This document shows, in pieces, positions 46,741 through 55,288 of a stretch of 64,000 nt of DNA. Positions within the stretch are counted from its first letter, which is position 1; the number at the start of each line of letters is the position of its first letter. A program made the translations under genes and the position numbers. Where the stretch lies: contig NZ_CP012040.1 of NCBI RefSeq assembly GCF_001050135.1, forward strand, positions 2,825,001-2,889,000, read 5' to 3'. Source of the stretch: Cyclobacterium amurskyense. Its GTDB lineage: Bacteria; Bacteroidota; Bacteroidia; Cytophagales; Cyclobacteriaceae. The notes beneath the pieces are model-generated. The model was not told the DNA's origin. It made no database searches and saw only the letters and a list, made by a program, of their open reading frames with translations.

Positions 46741-47502
46741 ATGAACCTATTAGTTGTATTGTTTTTATTAAAGTTATTGCCATTGACGGTAGTAGAAACT
46801 GTTTTTAAGGCCAATTCTGGAAAGGAAATCGAAACCTTTTCCTCGATGGGGGATAAGCTAAAAATTGTCGCATTTGGGAACTCAATAACAGCAACGCGAA
46901 GCACCATAGATCAGGTTTTTGCCCAAAGATTGCCTTCACTTCTCCTAGAGCAAGGAATTGAAGTAGAAGTGATCAATTCCGGGATTCCTGGAAGTCATAC
47001 TGGCAGTATTGAGGACCATGATTTATTCAAAATTAAACATGGTATGGACAGATTCGAAACGGATGTTTTGGCACACAATCCAAACTTGGTGATCATAGGT
47101 TTTGGTACCAATGATGCCCATATAGATAATGCCGGGCCTGATGGAGAATCAAGAATCCCATTAAAGCAGTACAAGCGGAACCTTAAATTCATGATAAAGG
47201 AGCTTCAGGCCCAAGGGGCAGATGTGATTTTAATAGCTCCAAATGGACTAAGAGGAAAATATCCGGAATACCAGAATGTTAGGTTGAAACAATATGTAGA
47301 AGTGGTTAAAAAATTGGCTAAACGATACCATACAGGTCTGTTGGATAATTTCAAGCTGTTTTACGACTATTATGATGGTAAGGAAAATAGAGCGGAAGAA
47401 ATATTATTGGACGGGGTGCATCCCAATGATAAGGGACATGCACTTATGGCGGAGGAAATTAGCCAAGAAATAGTTAGAATTAGAAAGTTAAGAAATCAAT
47501 AA
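46741..47502 (+). CDS. SGNH/GDSL-family hydrolase, second copy
   Basis: A 253-residue protein with a hydrophobic N-terminus (MNLLVVLFLLKLLPLTVVETVF) that suggests export. Block I is AFGNSITAT (Ser nucleophile, with Asn in place of the Asp of GDS), block III is GFGTNDAHI and the Asp-His pair is in LDGVHPNDKGH. It differs clearly from the esterase at 42304-43110, so the two probably act on different acyl groups. It is followed 5 bp later by an acyl-amino-acid hydrolase-like gene. Confidence 0.88.
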   Translation: MNLLVVLFLLKLLPLTVVETVFKANSGKEIETFSSMGDKLKIVAFGNSITATRSTIDQVFAQRLPSLLLEQGIEVEVINSGIPGSHTGSIEDHDLFKIKHGMDRFETDVLAHNPNLVIIGFGTNDAHIDNAGPDGESRIPLKQYKRNLKFMIKELQAQGADVILIAPNGLRGKYPEYQNVRLKQYVEVVKKLAKRYHTGLLDNFKLFYDYYDGKENRAEEILLDGVHPNDKGHALMAEEISQEIVRIRKLRNQ

Positions 47503-47507
47503 AAAGG

Positions 47508-48401
47508 ATGGCTGAATTATTTTCGACGCATGTGATCAAGTCGGCTTCAAAAGGTCCAAATGGGCTTATAATTGCTGGAGTCCATGGGGATGAATACCAA
47601 CCGGTATTGGCGGTGATGAAATTAATCGATCAGTTGCAGGGGAGCCTAATTGCAGGTACAGTTACCCTTGTGCCCATTACCAATAGAAATGCTTATTTTT
47701 CAGGAGCACGTGTAGGCGAAGACAACCTGGATCTTGCCAGGACTTGTCCTGGAAATACAGAAGGGACGGTTACAGAAAAAGTTGCTACCGAAATTAGTGA
47801 GCTGATCAGGAAAGCAGATTTCTTTATTGATATGCATACGGGAGGCAACTTGTTTGATATTTCTCCCCTTTCTGGATATATGCTGCATCAGGATTCCAAA
47901 GTTTTGGAAAAGCAGAGAGCCATGGCAACGGCTTTTAATTTGCCGATTGTTTGGGGTACAAGTCCTGAATTGGAGGGTAGAACCTTGTCAGTGGCTAGAG
48001 ATGCCAATGTACCGGCGATTTATACTGAGTATAGGGGTGGTGACTACCGTACTGAAGGCGTGGATAGTCTGGTGTCTGGGTGCTTGAATGTTTTAAAGTA
48101 CTTTGGCATGTTGGAAAATCAAGTCCCCCCCGATAAACCTAAATATTTTGTTGAAGACGATAAGCCGGGGAGTGGGCATTTGCAGGTGATGCATCCTGCC
48201 CCTGAAGAAGGTTTATTTGTCGCCACTGTTAATCTAGGAGACCTTGTTACCAAAGGTGACAAGTTGGGTTACCTATTAAGAGAGAGTGGGGAAAAAGGAG
48301 CAGCTATACTGGCACAAAAATCCGGGTTGGTATTTTTAAAACGGGCCGTACCCATGGCCAAAGCAGGGGATGCCCTTGCTGGTATTTTACCCATAGAATA
48401 A
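47508..48401 (+). CDS. Succinylglutamate desuccinylase/aspartoacylase-family protein
   Basis: M14-type zinc amidohydrolase of 297 residues without a signal peptide. Zinc ligands are seen in GVHGDEYQP and in DMHTGGN, and the substrate Arg in GARVGEDNLDLAR. The C-terminal part (HPAPEEGLFVATVNLGDLVTKGDKLGYL) is a barrel like that of other AstE-like proteins. Family members remove acyl groups from N-acyl amino acids and related amines, pointing to an N-acylated substrate in this locus. Confidence 0.87.
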   Translation: MAELFSTHVIKSASKGPNGLIIAGVHGDEYQPVLAVMKLIDQLQGSLIAGTVTLVPITNRNAYFSGARVGEDNLDLARTCPGNTEGTVTEKVATEISELIRKADFFIDMHTGGNLFDISPLSGYMLHQDSKVLEKQRAMATAFNLPIVWGTSPELEGRTLSVARDANVPAIYTEYRGGDYRTEGVDSLVSGCLNVLKYFGMLENQVPPDKPKYFVEDDKPGSGHLQVMHPAPEEGLFVATVNLGDLVTKGDKLGYLLRESGEKGAAILAQKSGLVFLKRAVPMAKAGDALAGILPIE

Positions 48402-48411
48402 AAAGGAATCA

Positions 48412-49236
48412 ATGAAAAGTGAAGTTGAAAATAAGCCAAGAGTAGTAATAGTTACCGGAGCATCCAGAGGCATTGGCAAAGCGATTACAGAAGCTTTTAT
48501 TGCCAATGGGGATTTTGTTGCCATGGTTTCAGAAAACAAAGATGAATTACAGGCCGCAGCGGCTTCTCTTTCTAAACCAGAGAATGTATTGGTGTTGGAT
48601 GGAGATCTGGCCATAGATGATTTTGTGGATGAAATCGTGGAAGTGACATATAGTAAATGGGGCAAAATAGATGTATTAATTAACAATGCAGCTTGGAGAA
48701 CCATCGAGACTTTGAATACTATTTCCAGAGAAAATTGGGAAAAGACCTTAAAGATTTGTCTCACCTCTCCGGTGTTTCTGTCAAAATTGGCTGCAAAAAA
48801 GATGGCATCTGGGCGCGAAGGAGGAGTAATAGTCCATCTGAGCAGTGTTATGGCAGAAAGAGCAGGAGGTTCAAGCCCAGCTTATATTGCTGCAAAAGGT
48901 GCTCTATTGAGCTTAACCTATGAAATGGCTGCTTTGTATGGGCCATCAGGTATCAGAGTAGTAGCGGTTTGTCCTGGGAATGTAACCACAGCCATGAGCA
49001 GTAATTTCAAAGATACCGAAGGCATTGATGTGAGTCAAAGCCTGGTGGATGAAATGGAAGACATGACACCATTGCAACGAAGTGCCTCTCCTGAGGAAAT
49101 TGCCAACGGCGTTTTCTGGTTGGCTTCTGACAATGCCTCATTTGTAAATGGGACTTCATTGGTTATCGATGGAGGATTTGCCCATAATTTCAATAGTTAT
49201 AAAAACAAGAAACTACAATTCCCCAACGAATTTTGA
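48412..49236 (+). CDS. SDR-family oxidoreductase
   Basis: A 274-residue classical SDR: TGASRGIGKAITEAF, NNAAWRTIE (NNAG variant), catalytic Ser in HLSSVMAE, and YIAAKGA with YxxxK. The C-terminus has the usual SDNASFVNGTSLVIDGGF. The locus context suggests oxidation or epimerisation of a sugar or hydroxy acid. The substrate is unknown. It overlaps the next gene by four bases. Confidence 0.9.
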   Translation: MKSEVENKPRVVIVTGASRGIGKAITEAFIANGDFVAMVSENKDELQAAAASLSKPENVLVLDGDLAIDDFVDEIVEVTYSKWGKIDVLINNAAWRTIETLNTISRENWEKTLKICLTSPVFLSKLAAKKMASGREGGVIVHLSSVMAERAGGSSPAYIAAKGALLSLTYEMAALYGPSGIRVVAVCPGNVTTAMSSNFKDTEGIDVSQSLVDEMEDMTPLQRSASPEEIANGVFWLASDNASFVNGTSLVIDGGFAHNFNSYKNKKLQFPNEF

Positions 49237-50327
49237 AAGGAATAAGCAAATACACACCGTTATTAAATTTACCCCAAGGAATAGCCCCATTTTCATTGGG
49301 GGAGGGTAATACGCCCTTGATTAAATCTAGGCAAATTGGACCTGAATTGGGTTTTCCAAACCTTTACTTCAAACTGGAATCTTCCAATCCTTCAGGCTCC
49401 TACAAAGATCGCTTTGCAGCTTTTGCTATAGCAGATGTTTTGGCAAACCAAGGTAAATTGTGTTTGGCTACTTCCAGTGGGAATACTGGCGCGGCACTCG
49501 CTGCTTATGCGGCTGCAGCAGGTATTCCCTGCAAAATTGCGATAGTAGAGGGAGCGCCAGAAGGCAAGTTAAAACAAATGAGGGCTTATGGTGCCTCTTT
49601 GTATGTGATCAAAGACTTCGGTAAAAACAGCGATGTAAGTGAGAAGATTTTTGAGAAGCTTGGTGAAGTAGCTGTCGAAAACAATACTTGCTTACAAGTA
49701 AGTGCTTTTAAGTACAGTCCTGTGGGAATGACAGGCGTACAAACGATTAGCTTTGAGTTGGCAGAAGACCTAGATAGAGTGGGCAATGTATTTGTTCCCT
49801 CAGGTGGCGGAGGTTTGGCTTTGGCCATTGCCAGAGGCTTTCAGTCATGGAAAAACCAAAATGAAGCCTTTGAACTTCCGAGAGTGCATTGTGTGCAACC
49901 AGAAGGGAATGATACGATTGCCGGAAATCTAAGAAAAGGCCTGAAAGAAGCCAAGGCTGTAGAAAATGCAACCACTAAAGTGAGTGGGCTTCAGGTAGCC
50001 AATGTAATCGACGGTACAGAGACATTAATGGAATGTAAGGCAAGTGGAGGGAATGGTTTCTTGGTGAGTGATGAAGAAACCTTTGAATGTCAGCGATTAT
50101 TGGCGATTAAAGAAGGGATATATACAGAGCCTGCTGGTGCGGTAGCTTTGGCAGGATGCATGAAGGCGATTGCCTCCGGTGAACTGGACAAAAATGCCAA
50201 TGCAGTATGTATCGTTTCTGGAAGTGGATTTAAAGATCCCGAAGCCACTGACAATTTGATTGTCCAAAATCCAGTGAGTTATTTAAGTAGTTATAGAGAA
50301 ATGGATCAATATTTTGCAATTAAATAG
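49233..50327 (+). CDS. Threonine-synthase-like PLP-dependent enzyme
   Basis: Fold-type II PLP enzyme of 364 residues. The LGEGNTPLIKS segment near the N-terminus, the PLP Lys in SNPSGSYKDRFA, the SGNTGAALAAYAAAAG loop and the C-terminal SGSGFKDPEAT are threonine-synthase-like. A true biosynthetic ThrC would be expected next to thrA/thrB; in this catabolic locus it may rather catalyse a beta- or gamma-elimination/replacement on an amino acid. The only start near the N-terminus is a TTG overlapping the SDR stop. Confidence 0.86.
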   Translation: MKGISKYTPLLNLPQGIAPFSLGEGNTPLIKSRQIGPELGFPNLYFKLESSNPSGSYKDRFAAFAIADVLANQGKLCLATSSGNTGAALAAYAAAAGIPCKIAIVEGAPEGKLKQMRAYGASLYVIKDFGKNSDVSEKIFEKLGEVAVENNTCLQVSAFKYSPVGMTGVQTISFELAEDLDRVGNVFVPSGGGGLALAIARGFQSWKNQNEAFELPRVHCVQPEGNDTIAGNLRKGLKEAKAVENATTKVSGLQVANVIDGTETLMECKASGGNGFLVSDEETFECQRLLAIKEGIYTEPAGAVALAGCMKAIASGELDKNANAVCIVSGSGFKDPEATDNLIVQNPVSYLSSYREMDQYFAIK

Positions 50328-50341
50328 TTAAAGAAATCAAT

Positions 50342-51253
50342 ATGTATGAAAATCTGAAAGGGGTATGGCCAGCGATGCTTACTCCAATGGATGGCAATGG
50401 TCGTCCTGAATTTAAGCAATTAGAGAAGTGGGTAGATGTTTTAATAGCTCAGGGTGTAGACGGTTTGTATTTACTTGGATCAACAGGTCAAGGATTTTTG
50501 CTTAGTGAAGCTGACAGAAACAAAGTGACTGAGATTACTGCAGATGTCAATGCGGGCAGAGTGCCGATTATAGTACAAGTAGGTTCCATGACCACACAAG
50601 AGTCTGTACGTTTAGCCAAGCATGCCGCTCAGTGTAAAGTTGATGGTATTTCCTCTGTTGCGCCTGTATATTACGGTCCTACTGACGGAAGCTCAGGGAT
50701 GGCATTAACACATTATGAGTCTATTGCTACGGCTACGGATTTGCCTTTCTTTCCTTACCAATTGGGGTCTACCAGCTTTTCAGATGGTTTGGGTGGTTTT
50801 GTAAATAAATTACTCAAGATGCCTAATATGGTAGGTATGAAATTGACTACAAATAACCTTCTGGAGATAAGTACCATCTCTTACAGTTCAAAAGGTAAGT
50901 TGGTGCTTTTTAGTGGAGCAGATGAATTGATGTGCCATGCAGTCTTATGTGGTACAAATGGTGCTATTGGCTCTTATTATAATGTTTTCGAACCTGAGTG
51001 TAAGCATGTTCGAGATGCATTTATAAAAGGGGATGTGGCATTGGCAACAGACTTCATGCTGGTTTTTCAGGAGGTAATTGCTGAAACCTTACCAAATATC
51101 TGGACTTTCTTTAGACAAGCTATTCAAATGAGGTATGGAGTGGATATTGGGGCTTCTATAGCGCCAGTAGGTAATACCAATAAAGTCTGGGAAGACAAGA
51201 AGGTGGAAGAATTGATTGATAGAGTTGTAAAAGCAGCAAAAATAGGTGCTTAA
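50342..51253 (+). CDS. NanA/DHDPS-family aldolase
   Basis: Class I TIM-barrel aldolase of 303 residues, cytoplasmic. GSTGQG at 46-51 replaces the GTTGE box, Y139 (FFPYQLG) and the Schiff-base Lys K167 (GMKLTTN) are in place. The sequence is nearer to N-acetylneuraminate lyase/keto-deoxy acid aldolases than to DapA. With a NanM-like transporter fusion 4 kb downstream, cleavage of a sialic-acid-like 2-keto-3-deoxy acid is the leading idea. NanE and NanK partners are not in the window. Confidence 0.87.
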   Translation: MYENLKGVWPAMLTPMDGNGRPEFKQLEKWVDVLIAQGVDGLYLLGSTGQGFLLSEADRNKVTEITADVNAGRVPIIVQVGSMTTQESVRLAKHAAQCKVDGISSVAPVYYGPTDGSSGMALTHYESIATATDLPFFPYQLGSTSFSDGLGGFVNKLLKMPNMVGMKLTTNNLLEISTISYSSKGKLVLFSGADELMCHAVLCGTNGAIGSYYNVFEPECKHVRDAFIKGDVALATDFMLVFQEVIAETLPNIWTFFRQAIQMRYGVDIGASIAPVGNTNKVWEDKKVEELIDRVVKAAKIGA

Positions 51254-51515
51254 ACTCGAATTAGGGTATAGCTCCTAATACATGGTGAAATCTCATGAGA
51301 ATCAGATATATAGTCTGGTTCTCATGTGGTTTTATCATTTTCCTGATAAAAATTCAGGGCAGGCCCTGAGAAAAGTTCAGGACAGGCCTATAAAGAATTA
51401 ATTTGTATAATCTGGTTTTAAAATAATATATGACTGATCAGATTTGTAAATTGTATTTAAAATTCACCCGGTTAAATTAGGGTAAAACAAATGATAGAAA
51501 AACGATTAAGAAATT
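51254..51515. other. Intergenic region with several hairpins
   Basis: A 12-pair hairpin lies at 51294-51326 (CATGAGAAtCAGA / TCTGgTTCTCATG), then TTTTATCA/TGATAAAA at 51330-51353, then TCAGGG-CAGG-CCCTGA at about 51353-51370, followed by a GTTCAGGACAGGCC motif. The series could partly terminate transcription between the aldolase and ridA genes. The GGCCTGTCC-type motif recalls the GCCTGTCCCC near the palindrome at 2424. Confidence 0.55.
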
Positions 51516-51896
51516 ATGGTAAATAAAGAAGTTATTTCAGGAGAAGGTGTTCCAAGTAGTCCATTGCCTTTTTCTCCGGCATTAAAAGTAAACAATATGG
51601 TCTTCGTTTCTGGCCAGGCTTCTGTTGATGAAAATGGGAAAATCGTAAACGACACATTTGAAAATGAAGTTAGAAGATCATTCGATAACGCTAAAAAAAT
51701 TCTAGCTGCAGCTGGGTTAGATTTTAGTGATGTGGTTCAGGTGAGAAACTACGTAGGAAACCAAGAGGACCTGGCCGAGTTTAACGCCATTTATAAGGAG
51801 TATTTTCAGGCTCCTTTCCCTGCTAGAACTACCTTGATTGGTTGTTTGGGAACTCTTTTAAAATTTGAAGTAGACTTAGTTGCTTATGTCAAATAG
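51516..51896 (+). CDS. RidA-family enamine/imine deaminase
   Basis: A 126-residue YjgF/YER057c/UK114 protein that hydrolyses reactive enamines and imines released by PLP enzymes to keto acids and ammonia. It shows PLPFSPALKVNNMVFVSGQ, the active-site region VVQVRNYVGN and the C-terminal PARTTLIGCLGTLLKFEVDLVAYVK, including the conserved Arg of PARTT. Encoded close to a threonine-synthase-like PLP enzyme, it may clear that enzyme's product. Its end overlaps the next gene. Confidence 0.92.
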   Translation: MVNKEVISGEGVPSSPLPFSPALKVNNMVFVSGQASVDENGKIVNDTFENEVRRSFDNAKKILAAAGLDFSDVVQVRNYVGNQEDLAEFNAIYKEYFQAPFPARTTLIGCLGTLLKFEVDLVAYVK

Positions 51897-53373
51897 TTCG
51901 AAAAAACGAATTGGTATTGTTGGTGTTTACCATGAGTCCAATACCTTTTTGGATCAGCAGACTACCTGGAAAGACTTTGTAAATGGCCACCTTATGTATG
52001 GACAGGATCTCATTGATGAATATCGAGATGCCTTTCATGAAATTGGAGGAATGGTTGAAATCTTAAGTGCAGAAGAAGATATAGAGCTTGTTCCTTTATT
52101 TTATGGAGAAGCCACTCCAGGTGGAATTATTGAGGAAGAAACAGCTAATCGCTTAATCAAAGAAGTGGAGCGTACTGTGAAGGAAGCTCCAGCATTAGAT
52201 GGCTTGATGGTTGTACCGCATGGAGCGGGAGTAAGTGTGCCTTATTTGGATTTTGATGGGCATTGGTTAACCATGGTTCGTGAGATTCTGGGGCAGGACA
52301 TGCCTATTATTGGCACCATAGACCCACATTGCAACTTGAGTAAGGCCATGGTGAAAGCAGTGGATGCGCTTGTAGCTTATAAAACCAACCCGCATGTGGA
52401 TCAGAGAGACGTAGGAAAAGCTGCGGCTGTCTTAATGGTGGATACGCTTAAAGGTAAAATCAAGCCAGAAATGGTCCTTTTGCAGACTAAAGTGGCAATA
52501 AGCATTGAAATGCAGCATACAGGGTCAGACCCTTGCAAAACCTTATTTGCCTTTGCAAGAGAGGTTCAGGATGATCCAGGGGTATTGTCATCGAATGTAG
52601 TGTTAGGTTTTCCTTATGCTGATGTTCCAGAAATGGGGACCAGCTTTATTGTGATTACCAATAATGATAAATACCTAGCAGAAAATAAAGCGGCGATATT
52701 AAACGAATATTTGCTTAAAAACCATGAAGATTTTTCTGGAAAGAAAATTGGTTTGGAAGAGCTGCCGGCACATATCGATAAGGCCGAAAAACCGCTATTG
52801 ATATTGGATATGGGAGATAATGTAGGAGGGGGATCACCTGCAGACAGTACCTTCTTGCTTCAAGTATTGGAATCCTGTCCAGGAACTAAAGGTTTTGTAT
52901 GTATTTATGATCCAGAAGCAGTCGCTGAATTAAAATCGGTTAATCCAGAAGGCTATTACGCTATAGATATAGGTGCAAAAACAGACAAACTACATGGTGA
53001 AACCATGTCTTTGGAAGTAAAATTGGAGCGAATCGTTGATGGGAAATTCACCGAAAAAGAACCGAGACATGGTGGGCAAGTCAACTTCAATATGGGGGAA
53101 ACAGCCATTGTTACCAGTAAATCCGGCCAAACAATTATGTTGACTTCTTTACGTATTGTTCCATTCAGTCTTCAGCAATTGCTTCATTTTGATATAGATC
53201 CAGCATCTTATGATGTATTGGTCGCCAAAGGAGTCAACGCACCATTGGCCGCTTATCAGTCGGTTTGTAAAACCATATTGAGGGCCAACACTCCAGGTGT
53301 GACCAGAGCAGATATGGCTAGCTTAACGTATAAGCATCGTAGAAAACCATTGTTTCCATTGGATAAAATATAA
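51886..53373 (+). CDS. M81-family (MlrC-like) metallopeptidase
   Basis: A 495-residue protein of the microcystinase C family: VGVYHESNTF near the N-terminus, then VPHGAGV, TIDPHCNLS and VDALVAYKTNPHVDQRDVG in the N-terminal domain, and the C-terminal DMGDNVGGGSPADST. His/Asp clusters (DPHCN, NPHVD) suit a metal site. Despite the name most members act on small unknown substrates. It starts at ATG 51886, overlapping ridA by 11 bases, so the two are translationally linked. Confidence 0.9.
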   Translation: MSNSSKKRIGIVGVYHESNTFLDQQTTWKDFVNGHLMYGQDLIDEYRDAFHEIGGMVEILSAEEDIELVPLFYGEATPGGIIEEETANRLIKEVERTVKEAPALDGLMVVPHGAGVSVPYLDFDGHWLTMVREILGQDMPIIGTIDPHCNLSKAMVKAVDALVAYKTNPHVDQRDVGKAAAVLMVDTLKGKIKPEMVLLQTKVAISIEMQHTGSDPCKTLFAFAREVQDDPGVLSSNVVLGFPYADVPEMGTSFIVITNNDKYLAENKAAILNEYLLKNHEDFSGKKIGLEELPAHIDKAEKPLLILDMGDNVGGGSPADSTFLLQVLESCPGTKGFVCIYDPEAVAELKSVNPEGYYAIDIGAKTDKLHGETMSLEVKLERIVDGKFTEKEPRHGGQVNFNMGETAIVTSKSGQTIMLTSLRIVPFSLQQLLHFDIDPASYDVLVAKGVNAPLAAYQSVCKTILRANTPGVTRADMASLTYKHRRKPLFPLDKI

Positions 53374-53378
53374 GGTTA

Positions 53379-54251
53379 ATGAATGAAGGAAACCATTTAC
53401 ACAATAAACTCCCTGATCCTAAAAATATCAAAGCGCAAATTATATTGGACTTGGATTTTTATACGGAGGGGCCTGTCTTTGGCGAAGATGGTTTCCTTTA
53501 TTATACTGATCTTGCAGGGGAAGGGATCTACTGTTACCAAGACGGGGAACCTAAATTGTGGGCCAAAGGAAAACGTCCTAATGGACAAGCAATCATGGCC
53601 AACGGAGATCACCTGCTCTGTGATAGTTTAACGGGAAGGATAGTCAGGTATGACCATAAAGGAAAATTGTTAGGAGAAGTATCCCCTAATCGAATTGATG
53701 GGGTGAAAATTACCTGTCCGAATGATATTGCAGTGCATACGGACCAAGGTTTCTTTTTCACAGATTCAATAAGAGACAATGGGCATGTGTATTTTGTAGC
53801 TTGGAATGGAGATGCTAAGGTTGTTGCCACCGGGATAGATTTCCCCAATGGCATTGTTTACAATATAGAAAACCATCTTTTGTATATCGCTGAAAGTTAC
53901 AAAAACAGAATACTTAAAATCAACCTAAATCTTCCATCGTCAAGTGCTGATTACCTGACCGTGATGGCTACCCTACCATATAACGACACCAATAAGGAGA
54001 CAGGAAATCTTCCGGACGGTTTGGCGATGGATAAAGACGGTAGGCTGTGGGTTGCTCATTATGGGATGCAGGCCATTCAAGTGCTGTCGGAAGATGGAGT
54101 ATTGTTAGCGAGTTATGATTCAGGTATTCCTCTTACCAGTAATCTCTGCTTTGGCGGAGGAGATCTTTGGGTTACAGGCGGCTTTGGAGAGCCTGGTCCG
54201 GGTAGGTTAAGCAGGATCAATATTGGTATAGAAGGTATGCCATTGAATTGA
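53379..54251 (+). CDS. SMP-30/gluconolactonase-family protein
   Basis: Six-bladed propeller lactonase family of 290 residues without a signal peptide. Metal ligands are likely the early Glu (DFYTEGPVFGEDGFLYYTDLAG), the Asn in CPNDIAVHTD and the Asp in NLPDGLAMDKDGRLWVAHYG. Members hydrolyse sugar-acid lactones, which would fit lactone formation by the neighbouring Gfo/Idh/MocA dehydrogenase. The next gene begins within 25 bp. Confidence 0.9.
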   Translation: MNEGNHLHNKLPDPKNIKAQIILDLDFYTEGPVFGEDGFLYYTDLAGEGIYCYQDGEPKLWAKGKRPNGQAIMANGDHLLCDSLTGRIVRYDHKGKLLGEVSPNRIDGVKITCPNDIAVHTDQGFFFTDSIRDNGHVYFVAWNGDAKVVATGIDFPNGIVYNIENHLLYIAESYKNRILKINLNLPSSSADYLTVMATLPYNDTNKETGNLPDGLAMDKDGRLWVAHYGMQAIQVLSEDGVLLASYDSGIPLTSNLCFGGGDLWVTGGFGEPGPGRLSRINIGIEGMPLN

Positions 54252-54271
54252 ATTTACGGAACCAAAGGAAA

Positions 54272-55258
54272 ATGATAGGTATAGGAATTATAGGCGCAGG
54301 GAATTTTAGCTCAAGACATATTGAGGCCATAGAAAAAATCCCTTCATTGTCTTTGAAAGTTATTTGTAGAAGAGATGCGGCTTCTTTAGCCCTGCTTACA
54401 GACAAATACAAACTCAAGGGAGTCACAGATTACCATCAGATAATTAATAACCCAGAAATAGACGCTGTCCTTATAGCTACTCCTCACCATTTGCACACAC
54501 AGATTGCGCTTGAGGCAGCTGCAACAGGTAAGCATATTTTGCTGGAAAAGCCCATGGCTTCAACCTATTCAGATTGTAAAGCCATTTATGAAGCTTGTGA
54601 AAAATCAGGGGTAAAGTTAATGATAGGGCAAGTAGCCCAATTTTCTCCATCATTTATAGCTGCGAAAAAATGCATCGCTTCAGGTGAAATAGGTGAAATA
54701 TTCATGACCAAAGCGACCTCAATATCCTTTTGGAAACATGGAGATCGGAAGGATTGGCATTTGAAGAAGGCCTCCGGGGGCGGGTATTTGCTCACCGTAG
54801 CCATTCATCAACTTGACGCCCTTTGTGCATTGATTCCCTCTGAGGTTAGTCGGGTGTACGCTACAATGACCAATGTTTTTCATGAAGATGAGGTAGATGA
54901 TGGCGGAGTAATTTTACTGGACTTTAAAAATGGGCAGAAAGCATCCCTGCATTACTCTGGGTTTAAAAATGGTGTAAATGATATTTGCATTGATTTTAAT
55001 GGGGATAAAGGGAGTTTGAAAATAGACAATACCAAAGGTGCTTTCTTGGGAAAGGATCAAAATTATCAACTTCTCCCAGCTTCATTTTCCAAGGATTGGA
55101 TGAATGAAGCATTGGTTCAACAATGGGAGGAGTTTTCGAATGCCATCATAGAAAATAGAGAGCCAGCAGCATCTGGTAGGCAGACTTTAAAAGTCATGGA
55201 AGTAGTATTTGCTGCTTTTGACTCTGCTTCTAAAGGGGACCCAATAAGTCTACACTAA
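54272..55258 (+). CDS. Gfo/Idh/MocA-family oxidoreductase
   Basis: NAD(P)-dependent sugar or cyclitol dehydrogenase of about 328 residues. The Rossmann motif GIGIIGAGNFSSRHIEAI opens the protein, LLEKPMAS carries the EKP box, and the C-terminal sheet domain includes HQLDALC with a candidate catalytic His. The start at ATG 54272 has AAAGGAAA just before it; the TTG at 54248 overlapping the previous gene is less likely. The substrate is not predictable. Confidence 0.92.
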   Translation: MIGIGIIGAGNFSSRHIEAIEKIPSLSLKVICRRDAASLALLTDKYKLKGVTDYHQIINNPEIDAVLIATPHHLHTQIALEAAATGKHILLEKPMASTYSDCKAIYEACEKSGVKLMIGQVAQFSPSFIAAKKCIASGEIGEIFMTKATSISFWKHGDRKDWHLKKASGGGYLLTVAIHQLDALCALIPSEVSRVYATMTNVFHEDEVDDGGVILLDFKNGQKASLHYSGFKNGVNDICIDFNGDKGSLKIDNTKGAFLGKDQNYQLLPASFSKDWMNEALVQQWEEFSNAIIENREPAASGRQTLKVMEVVFAAFDSASKGDPISLH

Positions 55259-55288
55259 TTTTAAAAAAAATCAATAATTAAAAGTCAA

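Noticed and set aside
49233..50327. Biosynthetic threonine synthase (thrC)
   Set aside because: Sequence family is right, but thrA/thrB are not adjacent and the gene lies inside a catabolic SusCD locus, so a symbol was withheld.
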